26,537 nt of DNA from Candidatus Nealsoniibacteriota bacterium (GCA_003557585.1 PWOE01000119.1:1-26537); one strand, 5' to 3'. Positions 12,262-20,385 are shown, numbered from the stretch's first letter. Notes: generated by a model from the sequence alone, not told the origin. Program-made: numbers and translations.

Positions 12262-14156
12262 ATTTACCAGTTAGTAAAATAGAATTAATTCTTCCTCAAA
12301 AAGGAATGGAAAAGATTCTCGACAAGCTTCAGTCAGGAGGCTTTATAGAGATTATTCCTAAGGAGAAAAGAGAAGAAGAAGATTCTAAAAATAGTGATTT
12401 CAGTGCCGCTTTGAGCGAAGTTAATTTCGCTCTTTCTTTTTTGAGAGATTTCGCCCCTAAAGAGGGTTTTTTAAGGGGCTTAATCTACAGCTTTATTCCT
12501 TCAAAGCAAAGAATTAAATCAAGTGACTTGTCTGATATTGTTAATTCCTCTGAAGTGAAAGATGTTGCTCAAAAATGTGCAGAGATTGAAGAAAAAGTTA
12601 ATCAGCTGGAATCAAGAAGAGAAGAGCTTTTGTCAGAAATAGAGATATTAGAGAGATTTAAAGGAACTTCAGCGGTTGCTAAAGAGAAGCTGGATAGAGC
12701 TGATCATTTTGTCGGAAGAATTAACTCTCGAGATAAAAAGAAGTTTCTTGAAGAGCTACCTAAAAGAAAGGCCTTCTATCTGGAAGAAGGCAAAGAAGAC
12801 TCTTTTAATTTTAATTTTTCATTGCTTTATTTAAGAAAAGATGCAGAGATATTCAGCAAGACATTAAAGAGATATGATGCTCGAGAAGAAGATATCTTTT
12901 GGCAAGGAACGGCAAGTCAGGCTTTGGAAATCAGAGAAAAAGAGTTAGCTGATATAAATCTTGAGATCGGCATTCAGAAAAAAGAGGCTCAAAAGTTACT
13001 CTTCTTTATTCCTAAGCTTGAAGCTTTGGCTGATTGGTTGTCTTGGCAGATAGAAAAAGAATACTTTGTGAAAAAAGGAGAAAAGACAAGTAAATTCTTT
13101 GGAATCAAGGCCTGGGTAGCAAAGAGCAATATGGCAAAAATTAAAGAGACAATTAAAGAGTTGACCGATCAATTCTTGATAAAGGAATTGAAAATATCGG
13201 ATAATGATAATCCACCGGTAATAGTGGAAAACAAAGGTCTTATGGGAAGCTTTGCTATAGTCTCTGGAGTCTATGGCTTACCCAAGAGAGATGAATTAGA
13301 CCCAACACCATATTTAGCACCTTTCTTCATTTTCTATTTTGCTTTAGCTTTATCAGATGCTGGTTATGGACTTCTTTTGGCAGCGATTTCCTATCTAGCT
13401 AAAAAGAAATTTAGCAAGGCAGGTGTTGATAAATTTTTCAACCTATTTATCTTTGGTGGAATCTTAACAGCTATCGTTGGTCTATTTGTTGGCACTCTTT
13501 TTGGTAGTGATGTTCTGGAATCGATAAGAATTGCTGACCCTGTCGCTGACCCTATAACTGCTCTTGTTTTTGTCTTGATACTTGGAGCCATTCAGATATT
13601 TGTTGGATTATTAATCGGTATGTTTTGGCTTATTAAAAATGGACAAGCAAGGAATGGTATCAGTGGCAATGGAGCTTCGGCTCTATTTTTCATAGCCATC
13701 GTGATCTTCTTTATCACGGGGAATATATCTTTCATCTATTTCGGATTATTAGCGATGATTGCAGTTGCTACGATCTTTTCTCAAGAAAAGAATATTATTG
13801 TTAAAATCAGCAAGGGTCTCGGTTCAGTCTATGGACTAGTTGGTTATTTCAGTGATATCCTTTCTTATTCAAGGATACTAGCTTTAGGTCTAGCAACTGG
13901 AATTATTGCGGCAGTGATAAATATGATAGCAGTGATCTTTAAAGATATGATTCCTATACCTGGAGTTGATTGGTTAATTGCCGGTTTAGTTTTGATTATT
14001 GGACATACGGGCAATCTGATGATTAATGCTTTGGGAGCATTTATTCATTCAGCAAGGTTGCAGTTTGTTGAATATTTTTCTAAATTTATGGAAGGTGGAG
14101 GCAGATATTTCAAGCCACTTGCAAAAAAGGGTCGTTTCATAGAAATTATTAATTAA
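12258..14156 (+). CDS. ntpI: V-type ATPase subunit I (a), ion-channel stator
   Basis: A 632-residue stator subunit. The N-terminal half (about 1-340) is cytoplasmic and partly coiled coil. The C-terminal half has seven or eight membrane helices, starting around PTPYLAPFFIFYFALALSDAGYG. Two conserved features define the ion half-channels: SYSRILALGLA with Arg539 and HSARLQFVEYFSKF with Arg600. These two arginines are the ones expected to face the proteolipid glutamate. The closing EGGGRYFKPL is also family-typical. It anchors the peripheral stalk to the membrane. The stop is followed 22 bases later by the proteolipid gene. Length is normal for the bacterial/archaeal type, so no truncation is evident. 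Confidence 0.95.
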   Translation: MNLPVSKIELILPQKGMEKILDKLQSGGFIEIIPKEKREEEDSKNSDFSAALSEVNFALSFLRDFAPKEGFLRGLIYSFIPSKQRIKSSDLSDIVNSSEVKDVAQKCAEIEEKVNQLESRREELLSEIEILERFKGTSAVAKEKLDRADHFVGRINSRDKKKFLEELPKRKAFYLEEGKEDSFNFNFSLLYLRKDAEIFSKTLKRYDAREEDIFWQGTASQALEIREKELADINLEIGIQKKEAQKLLFFIPKLEALADWLSWQIEKEYFVKKGEKTSKFFGIKAWVAKSNMAKIKETIKELTDQFLIKELKISDNDNPPVIVENKGLMGSFAIVSGVYGLPKRDELDPTPYLAPFFIFYFALALSDAGYGLLLAAISYLAKKKFSKAGVDKFFNLFIFGGILTAIVGLFVGTLFGSDVLESIRIADPVADPITALVFVLILGAIQIFVGLLIGMFWLIKNGQARNGISGNGASALFFIAIVIFFITGNISFIYFGLLAMIAVATIFSQEKNIIVKISKGLGSVYGLVGYFSDILSYSRILALGLATGIIAAVINMIAVIFKDMIPIPGVDWLIAGLVLIIGHTGNLMINALGAFIHSARLQFVEYFSKFMEGGGRYFKPLAKKGRFIEIIN

Positions 14157-14178
14157 TTATTAATTTTATTATAAAGAT

Positions 14179-14652
14179 ATGGAAATAGGTATTATTTTAG
14201 CCATCATTGGCGCCGTTCTAGCAGTTGTCTTGCCAAGTATCGGTTCAGCAACTGCCGTTAGTCAGGTTGGTCGTTCAGCTGCAGGATTGACAGCTGAAGA
14301 GCCAGAGAAATTCGGAAAAGCACTTTTGCTTCAAGTTCTTCCTGGAACCCAGGGAATTTACGGATTCTTGGCAGCAGTTTTAGTTCTTCAAAAGATAGGT
14401 ATCTTTGAAGGAGAAGTAGTCGCTATATCAAATACAATTGGCTGGCAAATTATATTTGCTTGTTTACCAATCGCTATTGCTGGACTATTCTCAGGAATAC
14501 TTCAAGGCAAGGTAAGTATCGCCGGAGTTTCAATTCTTGCTAAAAGAGCAGAAGAATCAGGTAAGGCGATTATCCTTTCAGCCATGGTCGAGACTTATGC
14601 AGTTATCTCTCTCTTGGCGACAATCTTAATTTTGAACGGAATCACAGTTTAA
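14179..14652 (+). CDS. ntpK: V-type ATPase subunit K (c), 16-kDa proteolipid rotor, Na+-type
   Basis: A 157-residue proteolipid with four membrane helices, a duplicated two-helix hairpin as in Enterococcus hirae NtpK. The conserved ion-binding glutamate is present only in the last helix (SAMVETYAV, Glu138). The first half has LPGTQGIYG (Leu54, Thr57, Gln58) and the third helix GILQGKV (Gln109). These correspond to Leu61, Thr64, Gln65, Gln110 and Glu139, the five Na+-binding residues known for E. hirae, so Na+ coupling is predicted. The EEPEKFGKALLLQ loop is also shared. The ring turns against subunit I. A TATAAA box lies just upstream (about 14171), which might add expression for this multi-copy subunit. 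Confidence 0.96.
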   Translation: MEIGIILAIIGAVLAVVLPSIGSATAVSQVGRSAAGLTAEEPEKFGKALLLQVLPGTQGIYGFLAAVLVLQKIGIFEGEVVAISNTIGWQIIFACLPIAIAGLFSGILQGKVSIAGVSILAKRAEESGKAIILSAMVETYAVISLLATILILNGITV

Positions 14653-14654
14653 AA

Positions 14655-15221
14655 ATGAGCTTAGACAAGATTCTCAACGAGATAAAAAAAGACACAGAGA
14701 AAGAGATAGAAGAGCTTGAAAAAAAGCACTCTTTAGAGTTGAAGAAACTAGACAAGAAAAAGCAAAAAGAGTTAGACAGCTTAAAGAACAAGAGAGAAGA
14801 AGAGCTAAATGAAGCAAAAAAGAGAGCTTTAGCTGATTACGAAGAAGGCAAAAGATTTGAGTCTGAAATGAAGATATTGAATCTTAAAAACAATCTTTTA
14901 GAAGAGGCGGCTCTTGGTCTTAAGGAAGAGATGAAATCTTTTTCAGCTTCAGAAAAGAAAGATATCTTTGAAAGGGAGCTTGATAGATTTGATAAATATT
15001 TGAGTGAGAGTTTCACTGTCTCTGTTCCGCTTGGAAAAAAAGAAGAGTATCTCGACCTTTTCAATGAAAAAGCTGAGATTCAAGAGAAAGAGATTGGTCA
15101 CGATGACGGATTTATCATTGAAAGCGATAAGTTCCTTTTCAGCGTCAATCTTTCTGACTTAATTGATCAAGCGATAGAAAAAGAAAAAGATTATTTTATA
15201 AAGATTTTGTTTCAGAAATGA
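14655..15221 (+). CDS. ntpE: V-type ATPase subunit E (peripheral stalk)
   Basis: A 188-residue protein. The first 75 residues are a continuous highly charged helix (IEELEKKHSLELKKLDKKKQ) that pairs with the NtpF coiled coil. The rest is the globular alpha/beta domain that binds the top of subunit B, with strands around FTVSVPLGKKEEYL and GFIIESDKFLFSVNLSDLIDQ. The closing phrase and length are normal for the family. It starts 2 bases after ntpK and its TGA overlaps the ntpC start (ATGA). No ribosome binding site is obvious, so translation is probably coupled to ntpK. Confidence 0.9.
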   Translation: MSLDKILNEIKKDTEKEIEELEKKHSLELKKLDKKKQKELDSLKNKREEELNEAKKRALADYEEGKRFESEMKILNLKNNLLEEAALGLKEEMKSFSASEKKDIFERELDRFDKYLSESFTVSVPLGKKEEYLDLFNEKAEIQEKEIGHDDGFIIESDKFLFSVNLSDLIDQAIEKEKDYFIKILFQK

Positions 15222-15919
15222 GGTATCTTTTCTTCATCTCTTGGCTCAAGACAAGGGAAAAAAAGCTAGCAGATCAGATCGATTTTGATCGGATGATTAA
15301 TGCTTCTAGTCTGGAAGAAAGCTTTAAAGTTCTTAACGACACCGATTATGCTCCCTACATCGCTAACAAGAGTTATCTTGATGTTGAAGAAGTTATAAAA
15401 GAGGAGAGAGAAGGGCTTAAGAAAAGTTTGAAGCATATGGGAATGGATCAAGACCTTTTAGATTTTCTTTTTTCAAGAGACGAAATATTTGCCTTAGGCA
15501 GAAGACTAAAGGAAGGTGAAGAGATTGATGATTATCAAGAGATAGTTAAAGAAATTAAAGAGAGAAATCCTCAGACAGCTAAAGAGATTGATGACTTTCT
15601 TGTTGAGATATATTTCAACCAGTTAATCAAGTTCTGTCTTGATAAAAAGGAGAAAGAGACTGCTAAGATTCTTAAAGATTACTGGCAAGAAAAGATTAGC
15701 AACGACGACCCGCAGACGAAAGAAGATCTTTTAATAGGACTAGAAGAAGAGATTATAAAGAAAAGCAAAGATGTTTTTAGCGGAGTCTTACCGCTCTTAA
15801 GCTTCTTTATTAGAAAAAGAAAGATAGATTCACTTATCAGGGGCATTTTTTCAGCAAAAAGAATTGGTCTTTCTTCTTCTAATATATTTGATTTATCACA
15901 AAAAACGAGAGCATTATGA
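15218..15919 (+). CDS. ntpC: V-type ATPase subunit C (d), shortened socket protein
   Basis: Assigned mainly from operon position (between E and G) and from its helical AC39/d-subunit character: MRYLFFISWLKTREKKLADQIDF at the start, FDRMINASSLEESFKVL (the family's helical pattern in which residues like L-x-x-A-L recur), and a C-terminal EEEIIKKSKDVFSG. Subunit C sits on the proteolipid ring and receives the D/F (here D/G) shaft. At 233 residues it is about 100 shorter than usual (roughly 320-390). The usual three pseudo-repeats may be reduced to two. The ORF is intact and overlaps both neighbours by 4 bases, so it is not a frameshift remnant. Confidence 0.75.
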   Translation: MRYLFFISWLKTREKKLADQIDFDRMINASSLEESFKVLNDTDYAPYIANKSYLDVEEVIKEEREGLKKSLKHMGMDQDLLDFLFSRDEIFALGRRLKEGEEIDDYQEIVKEIKERNPQTAKEIDDFLVEIYFNQLIKFCLDKKEKETAKILKDYWQEKISNDDPQTKEDLLIGLEEEIIKKSKDVFSGVLPLLSFFIRKRKIDSLIRGIFSAKRIGLSSSNIFDLSQKTRAL

Positions 15920-16206
15920 TTCAAGATAAAAGAATAGCCTTTGTTGGACCCAAGGAATACGCCAATGTGATGCGCTTTGCCGGTTTTGAGTCTTTCAAAG
16001 CTTTAACAAAGAAAGAAGCATCTGATTTAATAGAAGAATTAAAAGAAAAAGATTATGCTTTAATCTTTGTTTCTCAAGATGTTGCTCCAGAGAAGCTAGG
16101 ATTAGATAGAGTTGTTTCTCTTCCTGGGGCAGTTGAAACTTCAGATAAAGACTATTTAAAACAAGAGATCATTAAAGCTATTGGCGGCGAGATAAATATA
16201 ACTTAA
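15916..16206 (+). CDS. ntpG: V-type ATPase subunit F (NtpG), central-stalk subunit
   Basis: A 96-residue alpha/beta (Rossmann-like) protein. It starts KRIAFVGPKEYANVMRFAGFESF and continues DLIEELKEKDYALIFVSQDVA, the standard pattern of the small central-stalk subunit. The C terminus VVSLPGAVETSDKDYLKQEIIKAIG resembles the family's closing IP-x-I-x...helix. It binds subunit D to form the rotating shaft and can inhibit ATP hydrolysis. It begins within the stop of ntpC (ATGA overlap) and is followed by the A-subunit gene after 3 bases. Length is typical (about 100). Confidence 0.88.
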   Translation: MIQDKRIAFVGPKEYANVMRFAGFESFKALTKKEASDLIEELKEKDYALIFVSQDVAPEKLGLDRVVSLPGAVETSDKDYLKQEIIKAIGGEINIT

Positions 16207-16209
16207 AAG

Positions 16210-17922
16210 ATGAATATGGAACAAAAAAAAGGAGAGATAATTAAAGTTTCTGGACCCTTGGTTGTTGCTAAAGGCATGGATGGATCCAGCATCTATGAAG
16301 TTGTTAAAGTTTCTAATCTTGGCCTTTTAGGTGAGATTATTGAGATTAGAGATGATATAGCATCAATTCAAGTCTATGAAGAGACATCAGGTATTGGCCC
16401 TGGAGAGCCAGTGGAAAGAACCGGTTCTCAATTATCGGTTGAACTTGGCCCGGGAATAATGGGAGGTATCTATGATGGTATTCAACGACCACTCAAAGAT
16501 CTATTTGAAAAATCAGGCAACTTCATAACCAGAGGTATCAATGTACCTGCCTTAGATGAAGATAAAAAATGGAAGTTCAAACCGACAGTTAAAGAAGGAG
16601 ACAAAGTTAAACCTGGAGACATTATCGGGGAAGTTCAAGAGATGTCAATTATTCACAAGATAATGGTTCCATCAAAAATTGAAGAAGGAGAAATTTCTTC
16701 GATTAAAGAAGGCGAATTCACCGTTAGAGAAGTTGTTGCTGAAATAAAAGATAGAGATGGTGGTCTTGAAAAAGTGACAATGGTTCAGAGGTGGCCAATT
16801 CGTGAGAAAAGACCAGTGGCGCAAAAGATGATTCCAAGCGAACTATTAACGACTGGCCAAAGAGTTATCGATACTTTTTTCCCTGTTGCCAAAGGAGGAA
16901 CTGCTTCAGTGCCAGGACCATTTGGAAGTGGCAAGACGGTTGTTTTACAGCAAATTGCTAAGTGGGCCGATTCAGAGATAATTATCTTTGTCGGTTGTGG
17001 AGAAAGGGGTAACGAGATGACAGATGTCTTGAAAGAGTTTCCAGAACTTAAAGACCCCAAGACAGACAGACCTCTACTTGAGAAGACTATTCTTATCGCC
17101 AATACTTCAAATATGCCTGTGGCTGCACGTGAAGCTTCAGTTTATACTGGAATTACCATTGCCGAATATTTCAGAGACATGGGCTACAATGTCGCTTTAA
17201 TGGCTGACTCCACTTCAAGATGGGCCGAAGCTTTAAGAGAGATGTCAGCGAGACTAGAAGAGATGCCCGGTGAAGAAGGTTATCCAGCTTATCTTAGCTC
17301 AAGAACAGCTTCTTTTTATGAAAGAGCTGGACTTGTTAAATGCCTCGGTTCTGATGATAGACAAGGGTCTTTAACTGTAATCGGTTCAGTATCTCCTCCT
17401 GGGGGTGACCTTTCAGAGCCAGTGACTCAAAACACACTAAGAACAGTTAAGGTCTTCTGGAGCTTGGAAGATAGATTGGCTTATGCCAGACATTTTCCAG
17501 CAATTAGTTGGCTCAACAGCTATTCCCTTTATATGGACAATTTAAAGAAATTCTTGGAGAAAGAAGCTGGCGTTAACTTTTCTAATAACAGAGAAGAAGC
17601 GATGAGAATCCTCAATAATGAATCGAGACTAGAAGAGATTGTTCGCTTGGTTGGCTTTGAATCTTTGTCAGATAAAGATAAGTTAACGATGGAAACAGCT
17701 AGAATTATCAGAGAAGATTTTCTTAACCAGAATGCTTTTGATGAGATAGACACCTATACTTCTCTTAAAAAGCAGAACAAGATGATATCAATGATAATTG
17801 ATTACTATAAAAAAGGCTTAGAGCTTTTAAGCTCTGAAAAGAATATTAATGACATTTTAAACCTTCCGGAAAAAGCGGAGCTCGCTAAGGCAAAGTTTCT
17901 TCCAGAAGAAGATATAGAGTAA
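16210..17922 (+). CDS. ntpA: V-type ATPase catalytic subunit A
   Basis: A 570-residue catalytic subunit. The start is MNMEQKKGEIIKVSGPLVVA; ATG 16216 is also possible. The A-specific non-homologous insert (about 110-195, with KEGDKVKPGDIIGEV) is present and separates it from F-type beta. Walker A is GPFGSGKT (236-243), followed by FVGCGERGNEM and LMADSTSRWAEALREMSARL (Walker B region), then PPGGDLSEPVTQNT. All are canonical. It hydrolyses or makes ATP as three copies alternating with B. It is the seventh gene of the operon, 3 bases after ntpG and 1 base before ntpB. Length is within the usual range. Confidence 0.98.
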   Translation: MNMEQKKGEIIKVSGPLVVAKGMDGSSIYEVVKVSNLGLLGEIIEIRDDIASIQVYEETSGIGPGEPVERTGSQLSVELGPGIMGGIYDGIQRPLKDLFEKSGNFITRGINVPALDEDKKWKFKPTVKEGDKVKPGDIIGEVQEMSIIHKIMVPSKIEEGEISSIKEGEFTVREVVAEIKDRDGGLEKVTMVQRWPIREKRPVAQKMIPSELLTTGQRVIDTFFPVAKGGTASVPGPFGSGKTVVLQQIAKWADSEIIIFVGCGERGNEMTDVLKEFPELKDPKTDRPLLEKTILIANTSNMPVAAREASVYTGITIAEYFRDMGYNVALMADSTSRWAEALREMSARLEEMPGEEGYPAYLSSRTASFYERAGLVKCLGSDDRQGSLTVIGSVSPPGGDLSEPVTQNTLRTVKVFWSLEDRLAYARHFPAISWLNSYSLYMDNLKKFLEKEAGVNFSNNREEAMRILNNESRLEEIVRLVGFESLSDKDKLTMETARIIREDFLNQNAFDEIDTYTSLKKQNKMISMIIDYYKKGLELLSSEKNINDILNLPEKAELAKAKFLPEEDIE

Positions 17923-17923
17923 T

Positions 17924-19300
17924 ATGTTCAAATACAAGAAATTAAAAGAGATTGCCGGTTCTTTGGTCGTTGTCGACGGCGTCTCAAATATCAAATTTGA
18001 AGAGTTGGTTGAGGTTGAGTTACCTGACAAGACAAAAAGAATTGGCCGAGTTCTTGAGGCGAGTGAAGGCAAGGCGCTAGTTCAAATGTTTGAAGAGACA
18101 AGGGGACTTGACCCTTCATCAGCTAAAGTATCTTTTCTGGGCAAGACGATGACTTTAGGAGCCTCTGAAGAGATGTTGGGTAGAGTTTTTGATGGTTCCG
18201 CTAAACCATTAGACGGTCATCCATATCCAGTTTTAGAAAAGAGCCTTGATATTAATGGTAGTCCCATTAATCCTTATTGCCGAGAATATCCTGAGAACTT
18301 TGTGCAGACTGGAGTTTCAGCAATAGATGGCTTAAACACCTTGGTTAGAGGTCAAAAGTTACCGATATTTTCAGCTGCCGGTTTGCCGCATTCTCTTTTA
18401 GCGACTCAGATTGCGCGCCAAGCCAAGATTGAAGGTAACTTCAGTATCGTTTTTGGAGCAATGGGTATCACCTTTGAAGAATCAAGATTTTTTATTGAAG
18501 AATTTAAAAAGACAGGTGCTCTATCTAGGTCAACACTTTTTATAAACACAGCTTCGGATCCTGTTATTGAGAGAATTACTTTGCCACGATTAGCACTTAC
18601 AGCGGCCGAATATTTAGCTTTTGAAAAAGACTATCACGTATTGGTTATCTTGATTGATATGACCAATTACTGTGAAGCATTAAGAGAAGTTTCAGCATCA
18701 AGAAAAGAGGTTCCCGGAAGAAGAGGTTATCCAGGCTATCTTTACACCGATTTAGCAACGCTTTATGAAAGAGCTGGATTAATTAAAGGCAAAAAAGGTT
18801 CAGTTACTCAGATTCCTATCTTAACGATGCCAGAAGACGACAAGACTCATCCAATTCCAGACCTTACTGGCTATATCACCGAGGGGCAAATTATGCTTTC
18901 CCGAAGTCTTTACCAGCAAGGCATCTATCCACCAATAGATGTTTTGCCAAGTCTTTCCAGGTTAAGAGACAAGGGAATTGGTCAAGGCAAAACCAGAGAA
19001 GATCATCCAGGACTAGCCAATCAATTGTTTGCTTCTTATGCCAGAGGGCAAGAGATTAGAGAATTAACAGTTATTCTAGGAGAATCGTCTTTGTCAGACA
19101 CCGACAGAGCTTACCTTAGATTTGCCGAAGGATTTGAAGAGAAGTTTTTGAAACAAGATACCTATAACAACAGAGAGATAGAAGAGACTCTTGATATCGG
19201 CTGGCAACTCTTGAATATTCTTCCTAGAGAAGAGCTTAAGAGAGTTAAACAGAAAGACATTGATAAGCATCTAAAAAAGAACGATGAAGCTCAAGGTTAA
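17924..19300 (+). CDS. ntpB: V-type ATPase subunit B (non-catalytic)
   Basis: A 458-residue regulatory/non-catalytic subunit. It lacks a Walker A P loop: the corresponding segment reads FSAAGLPHSLLATQIARQ. Other family signatures are QTGVSAIDGLNTLVRGQKLP, VLVILIDMTNYCEALREVSA, PGRRGYPGYLYTDLATLYERAG and ILTMPEDDKTHPIPDLTGYI. The arginine contributed to the catalytic site of the neighbouring A subunit is expected in the LSRLRDKGIG region. It alternates with A in the hexameric head. It overlaps ntpD by 17 bases, the largest overlap in the operon. Confidence 0.98.
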   Translation: MFKYKKLKEIAGSLVVVDGVSNIKFEELVEVELPDKTKRIGRVLEASEGKALVQMFEETRGLDPSSAKVSFLGKTMTLGASEEMLGRVFDGSAKPLDGHPYPVLEKSLDINGSPINPYCREYPENFVQTGVSAIDGLNTLVRGQKLPIFSAAGLPHSLLATQIARQAKIEGNFSIVFGAMGITFEESRFFIEEFKKTGALSRSTLFINTASDPVIERITLPRLALTAAEYLAFEKDYHVLVILIDMTNYCEALREVSASRKEVPGRRGYPGYLYTDLATLYERAGLIKGKKGSVTQIPILTMPEDDKTHPIPDLTGYITEGQIMLSRSLYQQGIYPPIDVLPSLSRLRDKGIGQGKTREDHPGLANQLFASYARGQEIRELTVILGESSLSDTDRAYLRFAEGFEEKFLKQDTYNNREIEETLDIGWQLLNILPREELKRVKQKDIDKHLKKNDEAQG

Positions 19301-19901
19301 TCCAACAAGGCAGGAGCTACTCAAGATAAAGAAACGTCTCAAGACGGCAGAGTCGGGTCATAGCCTCCTTAAAGAAAAGCTTGATGGTCTTATGCAAGAG
19401 TTTCTAGCTAACATTAGAGGATTAAAATCAGCCAGAAAAAGATTAGAGGAAAAGATATCTCCAGCCTTTCTTGAATTTTTGATTTCCAACAATAGACTGG
19501 GCACTCAAAGAACAGAAGACTTGATTAGCCACCTTCCTTTGGCCGAAATTGATCTCTCTTTTTTCAACATTATGGGAGTTAAGATAAGAAAAGGTGAGAT
19601 AAAGAACAGAGAAGAGATAAAGGAGTCAGAGATATCTTTAATTGCTACAGATAACAATCTTCATCAATCACGAGAGAAGATCATTGATGCAATTGATGAT
19701 ATTATCGAGTATGCCAATCTAACAATTAAAGTTCGCCTCTTAGCTGAAGAGATAGAAAAAACAAGAAGAAGGGTGAACTCTTTAGAGCACGTCTATATCC
19801 CTGAGATGGAAAGAATCAAGAAATATATCTCTCAGAAGCTGGAAGAGAGGGAAAGATTTGACAGAACAGTTGTGCTTAAATTGAAAGAGCTTATCAATTA
19901 A
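19284..19901 (+). CDS. ntpD: V-type ATPase subunit D (central stalk/rotor)
   Basis: A 205-residue protein, the typical size. The first 60 residues (MKLKVNPTRQELLKIKKRLK, then SGHSLLKEKLDGLMQEF) are the highly conserved N-terminal helix of subunit D. The C-terminal helix includes TRRRVNSLEHVYIPEMERIKKYI, also diagnostic. These two helices form the left-handed coiled-coil shaft turning inside A3B3. The middle part is shorter and variable. It starts inside the last codons of ntpB. It is the last gene of the operon; I see no hairpin terminator, and the next promoter begins 4 bases after its stop. Confidence 0.95.
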   Translation: MKLKVNPTRQELLKIKKRLKTAESGHSLLKEKLDGLMQEFLANIRGLKSARKRLEEKISPAFLEFLISNNRLGTQRTEDLISHLPLAEIDLSFFNIMGVKIRKGEIKNREEIKESEISLIATDNNLHQSREKIIDAIDDIIEYANLTIKVRLLAEEIEKTRRRVNSLEHVYIPEMERIKKYISQKLEERERFDRTVVLKLKELIN

Positions 19902-19905
19902 TAGA

Positions 19906-19934
19906 TTGACATTAATCATTTTTTGTAATAGTCT
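19906..19934 (+). promoter_or_regulatory. promoter of the RRM gene
   Basis: Consensus -35 TTGACA (19906-19911), a 17-base spacer and the weak -10 TAGTCT (19929-19934). A start near 19941 would leave a leader of about 110 bases, long for this window. The weak -10 beside a perfect -35 could indicate regulated activity. Confidence 0.55.
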
Positions 19935-19940
19935 AAGTTA

Positions 19941-20051
19941 GTCTTGTTTAATACAAGATTTGGGTCCCGCAGATTTCTTGGTAGCTTATCTAATTAAAAG
20001 CGAAGAGAAGGAAGGGGAAAAGGTCGCTTTTAATTATTTTAAGTTAAAAAA
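19941..20051 (+). promoter_or_regulatory. structured 5' leader of the RRM gene (possible RNA switch)
   Basis: Three hairpins can be drawn. First, TCTTGT / ACAAGA (19942-19947, 19953-19958). Second, a competing CAAGA / TCTTG (19954-19958, 19976-19980), which shares bases with the first. Third, a perfect 13-bp stem, TAATTAAAAGCGA / TCGCTTTTAATTA (19991-20003, 20024-20036). Its 20-base loop is made only of purines and includes GGAAGGGG. The bases before ATG 20052 contain no Shine-Dalgarno, so the only such-like sequence is in that loop. It may act as a temperature- or protein-responsive leader, but no known riboswitch was recognised. Confidence 0.5.
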
Positions 20052-20324
20052 ATGTCCAAGAAACTTTATGTAGGAAATTTGTCATATGAGACAAATGAAG
20101 ATTCATTAAAAGAAGCTTTTGCTGAAGCAGGAGCTGTTGAATCAGCATCAATCATTAAAGACAAGTTTTCCGGAAGATCAAGAGGTTTTGGTTTCGTTGA
20201 AATGGTAAATGATGAAGATGCTCAAAAAGCTATAGATCTCTTCAACGAAAAGGAAGTCGATGGTCGCAAGCTTGTTGTTAACGAAGCAAGGCCAATGACA
20301 GATAGACCCTCTCGAGACGAGTAA
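20052..20324 (+). CDS. RRM-domain RNA-binding protein
   Basis: A 90-residue single RNA-recognition-motif protein of the bacterial Rbp type. RNP2 is LYVGNL (5-10) and RNP1 RGFGFVEM (44-51), including the aromatic residues that stack on RNA. The Ala/Glu-rich helices and a short tail (EARPMTDRPSRDE) lack the Gly-rich extension of cyanobacterial relatives. Such proteins bind RNA with low specificity, and many are cold-inducible. It is monocistronic, with its own promoter, a long structured leader and its own terminator, so it is probably abundant and post-transcriptionally regulated. Binding of the protein to its own leader is possible but inferred. Confidence 0.95.
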   Translation: MSKKLYVGNLSYETNEDSLKEAFAEAGAVESASIIKDKFSGRSRGFGFVEMVNDEDAQKAIDLFNEKEVDGRKLVVNEARPMTDRPSRDE

Positions 20325-20333
20325 GATAATCTA

Positions 20334-20360
20334 AAAAAAGCCCGCAAGGGCTTTTTTAGT
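20334..20360 (+). terminator. intrinsic terminator of the RRM gene
   Basis: Stem AAAAAAGCCC / GGGCTTTTTT (20334-20343, 20348-20357) around a GCAA tetraloop, with its 3' half giving the T run. It starts 10 bases after the stop codon. It lies close to the sod promoter region and may overlap its -35. Confidence 0.92.
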
Positions 20361-20368
20361 TTTCAATA

Positions 20369-20379
20369 TATGATATAAA
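20369..20379 (+). promoter_or_regulatory. -10 region of sod, probably leaderless
   Basis: Overlapping TATGAT (20369-20374) and TATAAA (20374-20379) lie 7-12 bases before ATG 20386. From TATAAA the expected start point is the A of the ATG. No good -35 is visible (T-rich at 20351). The mRNA would be leaderless or have a leader of about 5 bases. Confidence 0.45.
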
Positions 20380-20385
20380 TAGGTA

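Noticed and set aside
15218..15919. Frameshifted or truncated pseudogene of subunit C
   Set aside because: The frame is intact and overlaps ntpE and ntpG by 4 bases at each end, so the short form appears genuine.
16210..19300. F-type ATP synthase alpha/beta pair
   Set aside because: Subunit A has the V/A-specific insert and subunit B lacks Walker A. The flanking I, K, E, C, G and D genes are V/A-type.
19941..20051. Separate small RNA gene (such as 6S or a known riboswitch)
   Set aside because: No known consensus was recognised and there is no terminator before the RRM start; a 5' leader is the simpler reading.
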